Shown here one piece after another: positions 27,587-37,593 of a stretch of DNA of 64,000 nt. Each line of letters opens with the position of its first letter. The first letter of the stretch is position 1. Origin of the DNA: Planctomycetaceae bacterium UBA2671. Its GTDB lineage: Bacteria > Planctomycetota > Planctomycetia > Planctomycetales > Planctomycetaceae. The stretch covers positions 98,428 to 162,427 of the forward strand of contig DEML01000096.1 in the NCBI GenBank assembly GCA_002359185.1, written 5' to 3'. The notes beneath the pieces were generated by a model. That model worked only from the letters and a program-made list of their open reading frames with translations, ran no database searches and was not told the origin of the DNA. The position numbers and the translations under genes are program-made.

Positions 27587-30187
27587 ATGAATTTTCAATG
27601 CATGTCCGAACTGAGTCCTGAAAAAGCGATCGAGATCATCGGGGCTCGGGTTCATAACCTGCAGAATGTTTCCGTAACGATTCCGCTGCATCAATGGACG
27701 GCTCTGGCTGGAGTGAGCGGCTCCGGAAAGAGCAGTCTGGCTTTCGATACGTTGCACGCAGAGAGTCAGCGACGATATTTTGAAACGCTTTCGACATCTG
27801 CTCGAAGTTTGATTGATCAGATGGAACGGCCCGATGTCGATCGCATCGACAATCTCCCCGCGACGATTGCGATCGGCCTGCGTAATCAACCTCGATTCGG
27901 CAACACGACACTGGCACAAACAGCCGAACTCGACGAGATAATCATTCGCCTGCTAATTGACTCGGGAGAATTGCAATGCCCTCAATGTCGGATCGGTGTT
28001 CGCCCTCAATATCTGGCCGACGCTTTGCAAAAGATCTCACTGTTTCCGGAAGGCATGCGATTTCAAGTTTGCATTCCAGTGAATGTGAAGGTTAAAAAGG
28101 CAGATCAGCTCCAAGCAGCCCTTCAGGAGGAAAAAACCTTCTGGGAGAACGAAGGTTTTCATCGCTTTCTGGACTTTTCTGGAAAGACATCGAAAAGCAA
28201 AAAAACGGCCAGTTTTCTGGTGATTGTCGATCGCCTCAAATCCGAGGAGACCAAGAATTCTCGAACCGCAGAGAGTGTGGAACAGGCTCTGAGTTCCGGA
28301 CAAGGTCGCTGCCTGATACTGGCAGAAGAAGCAATCAGCGGGAGTCCATATCGTATTCCGATTGCCGATGAACGCGATCGCGAATGGCACGGATACTTCT
28401 TTTCCAGTGAACCCGAATGCCCCAAGTGCGGCACAATCTATCCTGAGCTGGAACCTCAACTGTTTCGATCGACTTCTCCCGTTGGTGCCTGTTCGGAATG
28501 TTCGGGGCGTGGAATCAAGGTAACCAATAAATTGAATGCGTTGTGTGAGAAGTGTGAGGGATCAAGTCTCAGTGAAGTGGCCCGACTGGCCAGTTTTCTT
28601 CCGACTGAGTCTACGACTGACAGCATATTGACTTATGCTGAGATTCAACAATTCACATTGCAGGAACTCAATGAGAATCTGAATCGGCTTGATTCTCTGA
28701 ACTCTGTAACATCTCAGTCCCTGCAGACTCTATTGAGGAAGAGAATAGATCTCCTGCTCGAACTCGGCTTGGGGTCGTTGCAACTAAAAAGATTGACTCG
28801 CACATTATCGCAAGGTGAGTTTCAGCGGGTAGTGCTGATGTCAGCGTTGAATAACGATTTTGTGAATACTCTCTATCTGTTTGATGAGCCAACCAACGGT
28901 TTGCACCCGGCTGATCGACTTCCCGTCGTCAAATTTCTCCGTCAGCTGGTTGTGGAGGGAAACACAGTCCTGACGATTGAGCACCACAGCGATATTCTTG
29001 CCAAAGCTGATAGTGTGATTGAATTAGGGCCAGCAGCCGGAAAAGAGGGTGGGACGATTACTTATCAGGGAACTGTCGAGCCTTACTTGCAGCAACTCAA
29101 GAAAGAATTTCAGGAGAAAGTAGACTCCAACAATTCCGACCTGAGCAATGATCAACCTGATCTACTGCAGTTGACTGATATTCATTGTCATAACCTCAAA
29201 GGAATTGATGTTCAATTTCCGCTCAAGCGATTGACGGTCGTCACTGGGGTTTGCGGCAGCGGTAAATCTTCTCTGGTCTGCGACACGCTTTACCCCGTTC
29301 TGACTCAAAAGATTGCAGATCGAGGTGATCAGAAAGAGGCTATCCCCTTCGAGAACGATCCCTTCTCTCCTGCAGGAACTGTTTCCAGCATTAAAGGAGC
29401 AGACACGATTGACGAATGTGTGCTGATGAATGAAACTCAGTTGACGAAATCATCACGCAGCACGCCAGCGACATACCTCAAGGTTTTCGATGACATTCGC
29501 AAACTATTTGCTGAAACAGTCGATGCACAGGCACGCGGATACACCCCTTCGCGATTCAGTTTCAATTCGAGTCGCGGAGGCCGTTGTTCGCATTGTGAAG
29601 GGCTCGGCTTCATTGAAATGGACATGCAGTTTCTTGCAAATCTGACACTCCCCTGCCCCGAATGTCATGGGACTCGTTTTCAGCCGGAGACGCTGAAAGT
29701 CAGTTATCGAAACCGCAATATTCACGATGTTCTCTCGATGACAGCCGATGAAGCGTTCGCCTTTTTTCGGAATCATCAAAGCATCCTGCGCAAACTGCAA
29801 TTGCTGCGAGATGTCGGGCTCGGATATCTGACACTCGGACAATCGACCGCCACGCTTTCCCGCGGAGAATCCCAGCGACTCAAGCTCGCCTCGTACCTGA
29901 ATGCAACATCCGGGCTGCATCAATTATTTCTGTTCGATGAACCCGCCAGCGGTTTACATCCCCGGGATATTGAAACCCTGCTGCAATCTCTCAAGCGACT
30001 GGTTGAACAGGGACATACTGTCATTGTGATCGAACACGATGCACGCATTATCCAGTCAGCTGACTGGGTAATCGATCTGAGAATTGATAGTGAGAGAGGA
30101 GAGAGTTCCTTCGTTTATTCTGGATCACCCAGTGGACTCAGAGATTGCACAAAATCACTAACGTCTCGATATCTCGATCATCTTTGA
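27587..30187 (+). CDS. Divergent UvrA paralogue (excinuclease ABC subunit A-like)
   Basis: This 866-residue protein has two ABC modules. Walker A motifs are GVSGSGKSS (residues 42-50) and GVCGSGKSS (about 556-564). Zinc-site cysteine pairs are in CSECSGRG/CEKCEG and in CSHCEGLG/CPECHG. It is shorter than canonical UvrA (~940), mainly in the UvrB-binding part. Both signature motifs deviate from LSGGE: LSQGE in the first module and LSRGE in the second. It may be a UvrA2-like protein involved in DNA damage tolerance or drug binding rather than the main repair subunit. The start may be ATG 27587 or ATG 27602; neither has a clear Shine-Dalgarno. Confidence 0.85.
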   Translation: MNFQCMSELSPEKAIEIIGARVHNLQNVSVTIPLHQWTALAGVSGSGKSSLAFDTLHAESQRRYFETLSTSARSLIDQMERPDVDRIDNLPATIAIGLRNQPRFGNTTLAQTAELDEIIIRLLIDSGELQCPQCRIGVRPQYLADALQKISLFPEGMRFQVCIPVNVKVKKADQLQAALQEEKTFWENEGFHRFLDFSGKTSKSKKTASFLVIVDRLKSEETKNSRTAESVEQALSSGQGRCLILAEEAISGSPYRIPIADERDREWHGYFFSSEPECPKCGTIYPELEPQLFRSTSPVGACSECSGRGIKVTNKLNALCEKCEGSSLSEVARLASFLPTESTTDSILTYAEIQQFTLQELNENLNRLDSLNSVTSQSLQTLLRKRIDLLLELGLGSLQLKRLTRTLSQGEFQRVVLMSALNNDFVNTLYLFDEPTNGLHPADRLPVVKFLRQLVVEGNTVLTIEHHSDILAKADSVIELGPAAGKEGGTITYQGTVEPYLQQLKKEFQEKVDSNNSDLSNDQPDLLQLTDIHCHNLKGIDVQFPLKRLTVVTGVCGSGKSSLVCDTLYPVLTQKIADRGDQKEAIPFENDPFSPAGTVSSIKGADTIDECVLMNETQLTKSSRSTPATYLKVFDDIRKLFAETVDAQARGYTPSRFSFNSSRGGRCSHCEGLGFIEMDMQFLANLTLPCPECHGTRFQPETLKVSYRNRNIHDVLSMTADEAFAFFRNHQSILRKLQLLRDVGLGYLTLGQSTATLSRGESQRLKLASYLNATSGLHQLFLFDEPASGLHPRDIETLLQSLKRLVEQGHTVIVIEHDARIIQSADWVIDLRIDSERGESSFVYSGSPSGLRDCTKSLTSRYLDHL

Positions 30188-30197
30188 AGTCGAAGAC

Positions 30198-31118
30198 TTA
30201 CTGGTCACCAACCTTCGTGATCCTGACCACATAATCCAGATTCACCCAGACGATATTCCAATCTGTAACCGTCTTTTCCCATTCCTCTAATGCTAAACTC
30301 AATTCGAGATCCTCATTTTCAAAGGCCATGGAAGCTGGTTTCATTATTGATACATGCTCATTCCTGTCTTTGGGAAATTGAATTTGCACCCAATTCGAGC
30401 GATTCGCATCCATGGAGATTAACTTCACTGCGTTGACTGTCATATCCCCACGTTTGAGCAGATCGTTTTCTTTCTCAAAATAGAAGTTGTACCAGATCCC
30501 CGCATCCAGAAAACCGCTTGATTTCTGCGATTGATCTATTCGACGGCTCTTTACATTTTGCGCTTCAAATGCCACTTCTGCAGTCTTTTCCGTGCTGGCT
30601 TTTTCATATTCACCTGGAATGATGCGGTAAGTCTGAAGTAAATCGGTCAATCCCAGCAAGCGGTAATCTGTTGCACCATTCGGTGTTGGTACGGAAAGTG
30701 TGTAATTGATGGAAAGCCATCTTTGCCCTTGTTTTGGGGAATCTTTTGAATAAGAACCTGAAATTTTCGTAACACCGAATGAAGCGTTCTCAGGTACCAG
30801 CTCCTCTTCCAACATTGTTTGCAGCAGCTTGACCAGTTCACTTCGTTCTGGAAAATCGCTTTCTGCAGTTTGATCGATCACGGTTAGCAGAGCCGATCGA
30901 AGCCGAGTGATTGTCAACGGTTGAATTTCCAGTACGGAGTATTCCGACTCAATCTTTTTGTTCAATTTGAGAACAACCTGAGTCAGGCTTTTCGCTTTAT
31001 CGCTGGATGAATCGGCAAAAGTGACGGGCGTGGGAAAGGTGAATAAACAGATCAAAAATAAGAGGGAGTGAACGGTGTTATTCGAATTTTTAATGTGGAA
31101 TATTGACATCGTCTTCAT
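30198..31118 (-). CDS. Secreted protein of unknown function
   Basis: ATG 31118 lies behind GGAGAGG; the TTG two codons upstream is less likely. A signal peptide is present (HSLLFLICLFTFPTPVTFA). The mature ~270 residues contain a helical start (LTQVVLKLNKKIESEY) and then alternating beta-type segments, with no cysteine-based or catalytic motif recognised. It is convergent with the UvrA-like gene (11-bp gap). No family assignment. Confidence 0.75.
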   Translation of the reverse strand: MKTMSIFHIKNSNNTVHSLLFLICLFTFPTPVTFADSSSDKAKSLTQVVLKLNKKIESEYSVLEIQPLTITRLRSALLTVIDQTAESDFPERSELVKLLQTMLEEELVPENASFGVTKISGSYSKDSPKQGQRWLSINYTLSVPTPNGATDYRLLGLTDLLQTYRIIPGEYEKASTEKTAEVAFEAQNVKSRRIDQSQKSSGFLDAGIWYNFYFEKENDLLKRGDMTVNAVKLISMDANRSNWVQIQFPKDRNEHVSIMKPASMAFENEDLELSLALEEWEKTVTDWNIVWVNLDYVVRITKVGDQ

Positions 31119-31253
31119 GATCAACCTCTCCGCTTTCTCGAATTACAATTTTTTGAATCCCTTTACTTTCAGGTTAATCAACCATAAACAGAATTCCAGT
31201 GCTATTTGTGCGAGATTGAATTTCTGACGATGATGTTGAAATATCGCAAAGAA

Positions 31254-31290
31254 AAAGCCGCATTGAATGGAATTCAATACGGCTCTTGTT
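31254..31290 (-). terminator. Rho-independent terminator of asd
   Basis: AGCCGCATTGAAT (31256-31268) pairs with ATTCAATACGGCT (31272-31284) with one mismatch. Read on the - strand the stem is followed by TTTTTC. It lies 20-55 bases past the asd stop codon. Confidence 0.8.
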
Positions 31291-31309
31291 TCTACAATTT
31301 CGTTCGAAT

Positions 31310-32329
31310 TTACTTGCAATGCTTATTCAGCAGTTCAGCAATCTGCACCGCATTCGTTGCGGCTCCTTTGCGGAGGTTATCGCTGACGCACCAGAAAGTG
31401 AGTCCGTTGGGATGCGAAATATCTTTGCGGATGCGGCCGACGTAAACTTCGTCGGAGCCGTCGCTGTTGTAAGGCATTGGATATTGACCGGATTCCAGGT
31501 CGTCGATGACTTCAATTCCCGGGAAAGCCGCGAAGGCTTCGCGGGCCTGTTCGGGGCTGATCGGTGTTTCCGTTTCAATGGTGATACTTTCGCTGTGACA
31601 ATTCCAGACGGGAATACGGACACAGGTTGCGTTGATCATAATATTGGGATCGCCGAGAATTTTGCGGGTCTCGTTGACCATCTTCATTTCTTCGCTGGTA
31701 TAGCCATCCTGCTTGTGGCTGCCGATTTGTGGTATCGCATTGAAAGCGATCGGCTGCTTGAAGACTTTGTAATCGTATTCTTCACCTTGCAGACGTGCCT
31801 GCGACGAATGAATGAGATCTTCGGTTCCCACTAACCCCGCTCCGCTGGTCGCCTGATAAGTGCTGACAATCACTCTTTTAATTGGAGAAATATCATAAAG
31901 CGGCTTCATCGCCAGAACCATTTGCGTTGTCGAGCAGTTTGGGCTCGCGATAATCCCTTTAGCATTCAGTGCCGCTTCCGGATTGATTTCGGGAACCACC
32001 AGCGCGACATCTTCATGCATCCGCCAGTAGCCGGATTCATCAATGACTTTCGCCCCGGCTTCGACTGCATAGGGAAGAAATTCAGCGGCGGTCTCATCAG
32101 GAGTCGAGGCGATGACGAGATCGACACCTTTGAAAGAATCTTTCGTCAACTCTTCAAAAACATAATCCTGGTTATTAAAGACCAGTTCTGTCCCGGATGA
32201 GCGGGCACTCGACAAAAAGCGAAAGGTTTCCGCTGGGAATTCCCGTTCTTCGAGAAGTTCCAGAATAATTCGACCGACGGCACCGGACGCGCCGACGACA
32301 GCAACAGTTTTGAACACAGCATTCTCCAT
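31310..32329 (-). CDS. asd: Aspartate-semialdehyde dehydrogenase
   Basis: This 339-residue protein has the NADP-binding start VAVVGASGAVGRIILELLEE. The active-site cysteine is in ASPNCSTTQMV. The substrate-binding and dimer segments are TYQATSGAGLVG and NCHSESITIETE. It makes aspartate semialdehyde from aspartyl phosphate, the branch point for lysine/diaminopimelate, threonine and methionine. Length and motifs are canonical. A strong terminator follows. Confidence 0.95.
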   Translation of the reverse strand: MENAVFKTVAVVGASGAVGRIILELLEEREFPAETFRFLSSARSSGTELVFNNQDYVFEELTKDSFKGVDLVIASTPDETAAEFLPYAVEAGAKVIDESGYWRMHEDVALVVPEINPEAALNAKGIIASPNCSTTQMVLAMKPLYDISPIKRVIVSTYQATSGAGLVGTEDLIHSSQARLQGEEYDYKVFKQPIAFNAIPQIGSHKQDGYTSEEMKMVNETRKILGDPNIMINATCVRIPVWNCHSESITIETETPISPEQAREAFAAFPGIEVIDDLESGQYPMPYNSDGSDEVYVGRIRKDISHPNGLTFWCVSDNLRKGAATNAVQIAELLNKHCK

Positions 32330-32922
32330 TAAGTGAGCGACTCACAACTTGTTTTCGAAAATTTCGATCTCCCGCACATTGATAACGAATTGCTCTGTCT
32401 CAGAGACTCTTCTGATTCCTGCGGTCTGTAGAAAATCCTGTCCACTTTCTGACAGGAAGTTTCCAATTTTGTTCGCGACCTGCAAAGTCAACTATGGAGA
32501 TATTGCCAGCAGGTAATCTCCAGTTTGCGATTATCATTCGGTAGGGATTCATTGAGGGATCGTTTAACCTGCCGTCACTCTTTGGCAAATCTCATCGATC
32601 AGTCATTGGTGCCCAAACACCAATCTTGGTGGGAGAGTTATTCTTACAGTTCCCAATAAAGGTTCAATGGACTGCAAGAAAAAAATGCGGTCATCTAAAA
32701 AATCAGTACAATTTTGCTCATAGGATCGCCATAAACATCATTTCAGCACACTCCAACCTCAAGAATTGACTATGAACACAGTCACATACCAATAGCTGCG
32801 GAAGAAAATCATATTTTTCTAAAATAGCACGCAGTTACAGTGGCCAACCACATATAAATAAACGAATCCCATCCATGAATTTTTATAATTCCTCAATCGA
32901 TAGAGTAAAAACTCCATAACGA
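32330..32922. other. 593-bp AT-rich divergent-free gap, no gene seen
   Basis: Between the asd start and the stop of the next - strand gene. It should contain the asd promoter near its left end. A short hairpin GGAGATATT...GGTAATCTCC lies near 32493-32521 and CACCAAT-C-TTGGTG near 32618. The right 250 bases are strongly AT-rich. No open frame has family-like sequence; a small RNA cannot be ruled out. Confidence 0.4.
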
Positions 32923-34137
32923 TCAAAATGGAGAAGGAATTAACAAAAGAGGTTGTTCAAAGAGGACCAGTTTTCCATTGGCGCCAATGTTGCGAGTGAA
33001 GAACAACAAAAAGACGTAAAATCCGCATATCGCAAATGAAACCAGGCTCCAGAACCAACGCCAGATTCTCCACGGTTCATCCATTTTGCGGGAGGAACGC
33101 GAATAAACCCAGCCGATATAGATGCGAGCCGGGTAAATAATGGCAATGAATACCGTGGTTAACAGCCAGAGTGCATCCTGTGGCGGCGCGACGATTTTGA
33201 ACAGATAAAGCACGATCGACATGGCATATCCCAGTAATAATGCCAATGTCCACAAGAGTGGAGTTCTGCGAAAGAGTTGACGTGCTCGTTTCAATTGAGT
33301 GTATTGCGATAAGCGTTCTTCGCAGGCATAGCCTGCCTGTAATACAGGAACCCAACTGCAAACCAAAGTCAGCAGGACGCCTCCGGCAAGTGTGATGAGA
33401 ATTTGCGGCCCCTGAGGAGCATCGGCAACCGCATACAAGCCTGTTGGGATGAGGGTCCACATCAGAATTCCCAAGGCTCCCCAGAAGCCGAGTAAGAATG
33501 TCTTGCGGAGTTGAAAGCTTCGAACAAAAACGGAAACGGCTAGAGATCGATCAGAAAACAATGTTCGCGAGCGGAATTCGGAAATTAGAGTACGTACATT
33601 TTTTATGGGTCTGAAAAAGCGAATCAGCCGCCCCCCGGCAGCCAGAGCTCCGAGCAAATGAAGAAAGACTCCCACCGCCGCCAGTGATGTAAGAATCTGC
33701 AGAAAGCGGGTCAGCCCGGAATTGGGGTCCACCAACATCGCATCGCTTGTGAAATCTCCCAGGTACCTCAAAGGCAACAGGCACAGGAAGATCCCCAACA
33801 GGCAGCCTCCAATGAGACGAGCCTGATTGAGCATGGGAAAAGCCTGAGTCAACTTTCCACTGCGTGCGACTTCTCCTTCGGCTTGCAGCAGATATCCCAG
33901 AGCCAGCAAATTAACGATGGGAATGGCGGCCAGAATCGCCAGGACAATCACTAAACTGACAATTCCGAATAAGCCGGAAACGGTCCAGTGTATCCCCTTC
34001 CAGGTTCTTTTAATCCAGGTCCGTTGATTATCCTGAGACACCAGTTCGATCTCATCCCGCTCGTTTGAAATCAATACGGGTTCTTCCACCAGAATCGGAG
34101 AATGAGAAACGGATTGAGTAGCAGTATCTTGATTCAT
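32923..34137 (-). CDS. Multi-pass membrane protein of unknown function
   Basis: The likely start is ATG 34137 (MNQDTATQSVSHSP); an in-frame start at 34182 is also possible. A ~60-residue soluble head is followed by about seven hydrophobic helices, such as GLFGIVSLVIVLAILAAIP, LIGGCLLGIFLCLLPLRYL, LLWTLALLLGYAMSIVLYLF and LVSFAICGFYVFLLFF. The segment LALGYLLQAEGEVARSGKL after the first helix resembles planctomycete DUF4013-like proteins, but the match is not firm. No catalytic motif is visible. Confidence 0.75.
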   Translation of the reverse strand: MNQDTATQSVSHSPILVEEPVLISNERDEIELVSQDNQRTWIKRTWKGIHWTVSGLFGIVSLVIVLAILAAIPIVNLLALGYLLQAEGEVARSGKLTQAFPMLNQARLIGGCLLGIFLCLLPLRYLGDFTSDAMLVDPNSGLTRFLQILTSLAAVGVFLHLLGALAAGGRLIRFFRPIKNVRTLISEFRSRTLFSDRSLAVSVFVRSFQLRKTFLLGFWGALGILMWTLIPTGLYAVADAPQGPQILITLAGGVLLTLVCSWVPVLQAGYACEERLSQYTQLKRARQLFRRTPLLWTLALLLGYAMSIVLYLFKIVAPPQDALWLLTTVFIAIIYPARIYIGWVYSRSSRKMDEPWRIWRWFWSLVSFAICGFYVFLLFFTRNIGANGKLVLFEQPLLLIPSPF

Positions 34138-34353
34138 ACTCTTGGGAATCTCATTTTGAACCATGAAATTCAGTGATTTCATTATTGAAACAGGATTATA
34201 GGAAACTCACGTGACGGAACGTATACAATGTGAATACCTGCTAAAACTGCTGCTGGTTTTATCGATTTCTGAAACCGATTCGTCATTTAACAAGGTAAGT
34301 CCTGTAGTAGTGATTTTTTACAGACTTATCCTCAATCCGATTGAATTTTTCAG

Positions 34354-36000
34354 ATGAATTGGAAATCAATAACTCTGTATCTTCCAGCAACAGCAGTCAT
34401 AATCGGATTGCTGCTGATTGTGTTCTCAACTGCATTTCCTCCTGTTCATGCCCGGATCGATGATTCAGATCATCAGCAGGAAATAACAGAATTCAATTCG
34501 ACAGTTTCTCGGGTGAACCAGTGGTTCAGGAATGACTGGCAGGCAGCCGGGCTTTCCCAAGCCCCTCCAGCGGATGAGAAGATTTTGCTTCGTCGATTAT
34601 CTCTCGCCCTGCACGGCACGATACCTTCTCTCGAAGAGCTTCGTCGCTTCGAAGCCGACCAACGACCGGATCGACTTCAGCAATGGTGCCGGGAGATGCT
34701 CGAAGATCCGCGATTTGCTGATTATTTTGCGGAACGATTCACCAGAGCATTTGTGGGAACTCAGGGCGAGCCCTTTCTGGTCTTTCGACGGGATCGTTTT
34801 CGCAATTGGATTGTCGAGCAACTCAAGCAGAACCGCCCTTACAATCAGGTCGTGCAGGAGATTATTTCCCAGGACGGCCTGTGGACAGGCGAGCCAGCGA
34901 CGAACTTTATGACCCATGCCGTCCTCAATGGAGACGTCGATGAGAATAAACTAGCTGGGAAAACCGTAAGAGCAGTTTTAGGACAGCGAATCGATTGTGC
35001 GCAATGCCATGACCATCCGTTTGCTGACTGGAAGCAACACGATTTCGAAGGTCTGGCTGCCTATTTCGGACAAGTCCGATTGTCAGCCTTTGGAGTTGAG
35101 GATCGGAAGAATCAGGAGTACAAAGTTGAGGATCGAATCACTCTCGAAGAGAGAACGGTTCAACCTGAGGTCCCCTTTCAGGAAAATCTGCTGCCTGATT
35201 CTGGAACCCGACGGGAACAATTGGCGATCTGGAGTACACATCCCGACAATCGTCGATTTTCCCGAGCAGCTGTCAACAGGATCTGGGCATTACTGTTCGG
35301 CAAGGCCTTTTCCGAAGGGGCACCTTACTACACACGAGTGGATGATCTCCCCGATCCCGAAGATGATGAGGGAACGGGAACTGCACTTGATCTGCTGGCA
35401 GATGCGTTCGTGGCTTCCAATTATAACATCAAACAATTGATCGAAACGATTGCGGCTCTGGAAGTTTATCGACTCGATTCTACGACAGATGAAATTGACG
35501 ACTCGATTGTCAGGCAGCAAATCGATCATTGGGCTGTATTTCCACTGATTCGTTTGCGACCGGAACAAGTTGTCGGCTCCATGCTGCAGGCGGCTTCGAT
35601 TAAAACGATTGATCAGAATTCTCACTTACTTACCCGAACTTTCAAACTGATTAACGAAAACGATTTTCTCAAAGAATACGGCGACTTCGGAGCAGACGAA
35701 TTGGACGAGCGGGCCGGTACGGTTCCACAAGCCCTGCTCCGGATGAACGGAAAACTGTTTGAAGAGTCGACCAGGCCGAGTCCGTTCAATGCGACACCAC
35801 GTATCGCTCTGGCATCAGGTAGCCCGGAACATATCATCGAGACCTGTTTTCTCACCTGCCTGACCCGTTATCCCTCACAGGAAGAAAACCAATTCTTCCT
35901 GAATAAATGGCAGGATGAAAAATCAGATCGCTGGCCACAACGCACTCACGATTTGTACTGGGCGTTAATCAATTCCCCGGAATTTTCCTGGAACCATTAA
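34354..36000 (+). CDS. DUF1549/DUF1553 domain protein (planctomycete secreted family)
   Basis: This 548-residue protein has an N-terminal membrane/signal segment (LPATAVIIGLLLIVFSTAF). The DUF1549 domain (LLRRLSLALHGTIPSLEELRRF, FTRAFVG, then CAQCHDHPFADWKQHDFEGLAAYF) carries CxxCH at residues 215-219. The C-terminal DUF1553 domain has WSTHPDNRRFSRAAVNRIWALLFG, YPSQEENQFFLNKW and LYWALINSPEFSWNH. It lacks the N-terminal cytochrome domain of the long PSD1 proteins. Members almost always pair with DUF1501 genes, as here 90 bp downstream. The role is unknown; export and haem binding are inferred. Confidence 0.92.
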   Translation: MNWKSITLYLPATAVIIGLLLIVFSTAFPPVHARIDDSDHQQEITEFNSTVSRVNQWFRNDWQAAGLSQAPPADEKILLRRLSLALHGTIPSLEELRRFEADQRPDRLQQWCREMLEDPRFADYFAERFTRAFVGTQGEPFLVFRRDRFRNWIVEQLKQNRPYNQVVQEIISQDGLWTGEPATNFMTHAVLNGDVDENKLAGKTVRAVLGQRIDCAQCHDHPFADWKQHDFEGLAAYFGQVRLSAFGVEDRKNQEYKVEDRITLEERTVQPEVPFQENLLPDSGTRREQLAIWSTHPDNRRFSRAAVNRIWALLFGKAFSEGAPYYTRVDDLPDPEDDEGTGTALDLLADAFVASNYNIKQLIETIAALEVYRLDSTTDEIDDSIVRQQIDHWAVFPLIRLRPEQVVGSMLQAASIKTIDQNSHLLTRTFKLINENDFLKEYGDFGADELDERAGTVPQALLRMNGKLFEESTRPSPFNATPRIALASGSPEHIIETCFLTCLTRYPSQEENQFFLNKWQDEKSDRWPQRTHDLYWALINSPEFSWNH

Positions 36001-36002
36001 AC

Positions 36003-36072
36003 TGTAGGTCAGGCTGTGCCTGACGAAATTTGACGTCTGTGTTTAATCATGTCAGGCACAGCCTGACCTACA
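36003..36072. repeat. Dispersed inverted repeat, family B, copy 1
   Basis: The left arm is TGTAGGTCAGGCTGTGCC then TGACGA; the right arm is GTCAGGCACAGCC then TGACCTACA. It lies between the DUF1549 stop and the DUF1501 start. Other copies are at 45608-45675 and 49031-49098, with a half copy at 26716-26738. Confidence 0.9.
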
Positions 36073-36090
36073 ATTTATTACGAGCATACT

Positions 36091-37371
36091 ATGAGTATCG
36101 ATCGAATTGGAAATCTGTTTTCAGGATTGTCACGCCGTGATCTTCTCAAAGCCTCTACGGCTCTCGGCGTCTCCTTTCTACTGCCGACACTCTCTGCTCG
36201 GGCAGCAGAAAAGAGGGGGACTGAGAGAGCGAAGTCTTTTATCACGCTCTGGATGAATGGGGGGCCAAGTCAACTGGAAACCTGGGATCCTCATCCAGGC
36301 ACAGCAATTGGTGGTCCGACTCAGGAAATCAGCACCTCATTTTCAGGAGTGAATATCGCAGCAGATTACCCGATGATGGCCGAGCAACTGCAGCATCTTT
36401 CAGTAATACGTTCCTTGGTCAGCAAAGAAGGAGATCACGAGCGAGGCACCTATTTCATGAAAACGGGCTATCGGCCTGATCCAACTGTAATTCATCCTGC
36501 CATAGGGGCATTAATTCCTCATCAGCTTGAAACGCAGGGATTGGAAGTTCCGCCCTATGTTTCACTCGGGGATGGCCAGTGGCCTGGCCGGGGGGGATAT
36601 CTCGGCGACCAGTTCGATGCTTTCCGTGTTTTTGAACCTGGTCGCAGTGTGCAGAATATGCAAGCCCGTGTCGGAGAAAAACGGCAAACCGATCGTCTCG
36701 AAGGCTTGGAGATTCTGACGAAATCCTTTCGACAGGGACGCCGGTATCAATCCGAGAAATCGCTGCATCAGGATACTGTAGAACGCGCTTTGACGATGAT
36801 GTCCTCGGAGCAACTCAAAGCTTTTGAGATTGAAGATGAGCCGGAATCCATCCGTAATAAATATGGAGACTCCCGATTCGGAAGAGGCTGCTTAGTCGCT
36901 CGTCGCTTGATCGAAACAGGTGTTCGTGTTGTTGAAGTGACTCTGAATGGTTTCGATTCTCATGCCAATAACTTTGAAGCACACACGAATCGGGCAGCCG
37001 ATTTGGATAAAGCCTTCGCCATGTTAATCCAGGAGTTAAGAGAGCGAGACCTCTACGATTCGACCATCGTACTCTGCATCGGTGAATTTGGCCGAACCCC
37101 AAAAATCAATCCACTCGATGGCCGCGATCACTGGCCGAACGGTTTCTCTACGTTAATCGGAGGTGGCGGATTGCGTTCTGGAGTTCTGATTGGAGAAACC
37201 GACCCGACGGGCACGGCGACTGACCCGAAAGATCCCATCAAAGTCCAGGATTTATACGCCACGATTTTAAATCAATTCGCGATTGATCCCAGCGAAGAAC
37301 TGATGACGCCGATTGGCCGCCCCCTGTATATTTGCGAGGGGACTCCACTAAAGCAGTTGCTGGAAGTATAA
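36091..37371 (+). CDS. DUF1501 domain protein with Tat signal
   Basis: This 426-residue protein has a twin-arginine signal SRRDLLKAS at residues 14-22 followed by LGVSFLLPTLSARA, so it is exported folded. The DUF1501 domain (sulfatase-like alkaline phosphatase superfamily relatives) shows FITLWMNGGPSQLETWDPHPG, YFMKTGYRPDPT, DSHANNFEAHTNRAADLDKA, CIGEFGRTPKIN and GRDHWPNGFS. Function in the family is unestablished; it is the standard partner of DUF1549/1553 proteins. A family B repeat separates the two genes and may form a hairpin in the shared transcript. Confidence 0.93.
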   Translation: MSIDRIGNLFSGLSRRDLLKASTALGVSFLLPTLSARAAEKRGTERAKSFITLWMNGGPSQLETWDPHPGTAIGGPTQEISTSFSGVNIAADYPMMAEQLQHLSVIRSLVSKEGDHERGTYFMKTGYRPDPTVIHPAIGALIPHQLETQGLEVPPYVSLGDGQWPGRGGYLGDQFDAFRVFEPGRSVQNMQARVGEKRQTDRLEGLEILTKSFRQGRRYQSEKSLHQDTVERALTMMSSEQLKAFEIEDEPESIRNKYGDSRFGRGCLVARRLIETGVRVVEVTLNGFDSHANNFEAHTNRAADLDKAFAMLIQELRERDLYDSTIVLCIGEFGRTPKINPLDGRDHWPNGFSTLIGGGGLRSGVLIGETDPTGTATDPKDPIKVQDLYATILNQFAIDPSEELMTPIGRPLYICEGTPLKQLLEV

Positions 37372-37518
37372 CTCGGAGTATTTTGGGATTTGACAGACAG
37401 GTATTTTTACAAGCACGAAGCGCAAGCGAGTGTGTCGCATGACAATTACACACTCGCTTGCGCTTTTTGAAGTTGCACTATTACCTTGATATTCACATGA
37501 AATCCATAGGACCATGTG

Positions 37519-37541
37519 TGCCACGGCTCTGTGAGCCGTGT
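37519..37541. repeat. Family C palindrome, copy 2
   Basis: GTGCCACGGCTCTGTGAGCC then GTG. It lies inside the MITE-like element, in reverse orientation to the copy at 37594. Confidence 0.85.
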
Positions 37542-37593
37542 AAATCCGTATGGATTTCACATGAGCGGTGGGAAGAGATAAGATAGCCGAATG

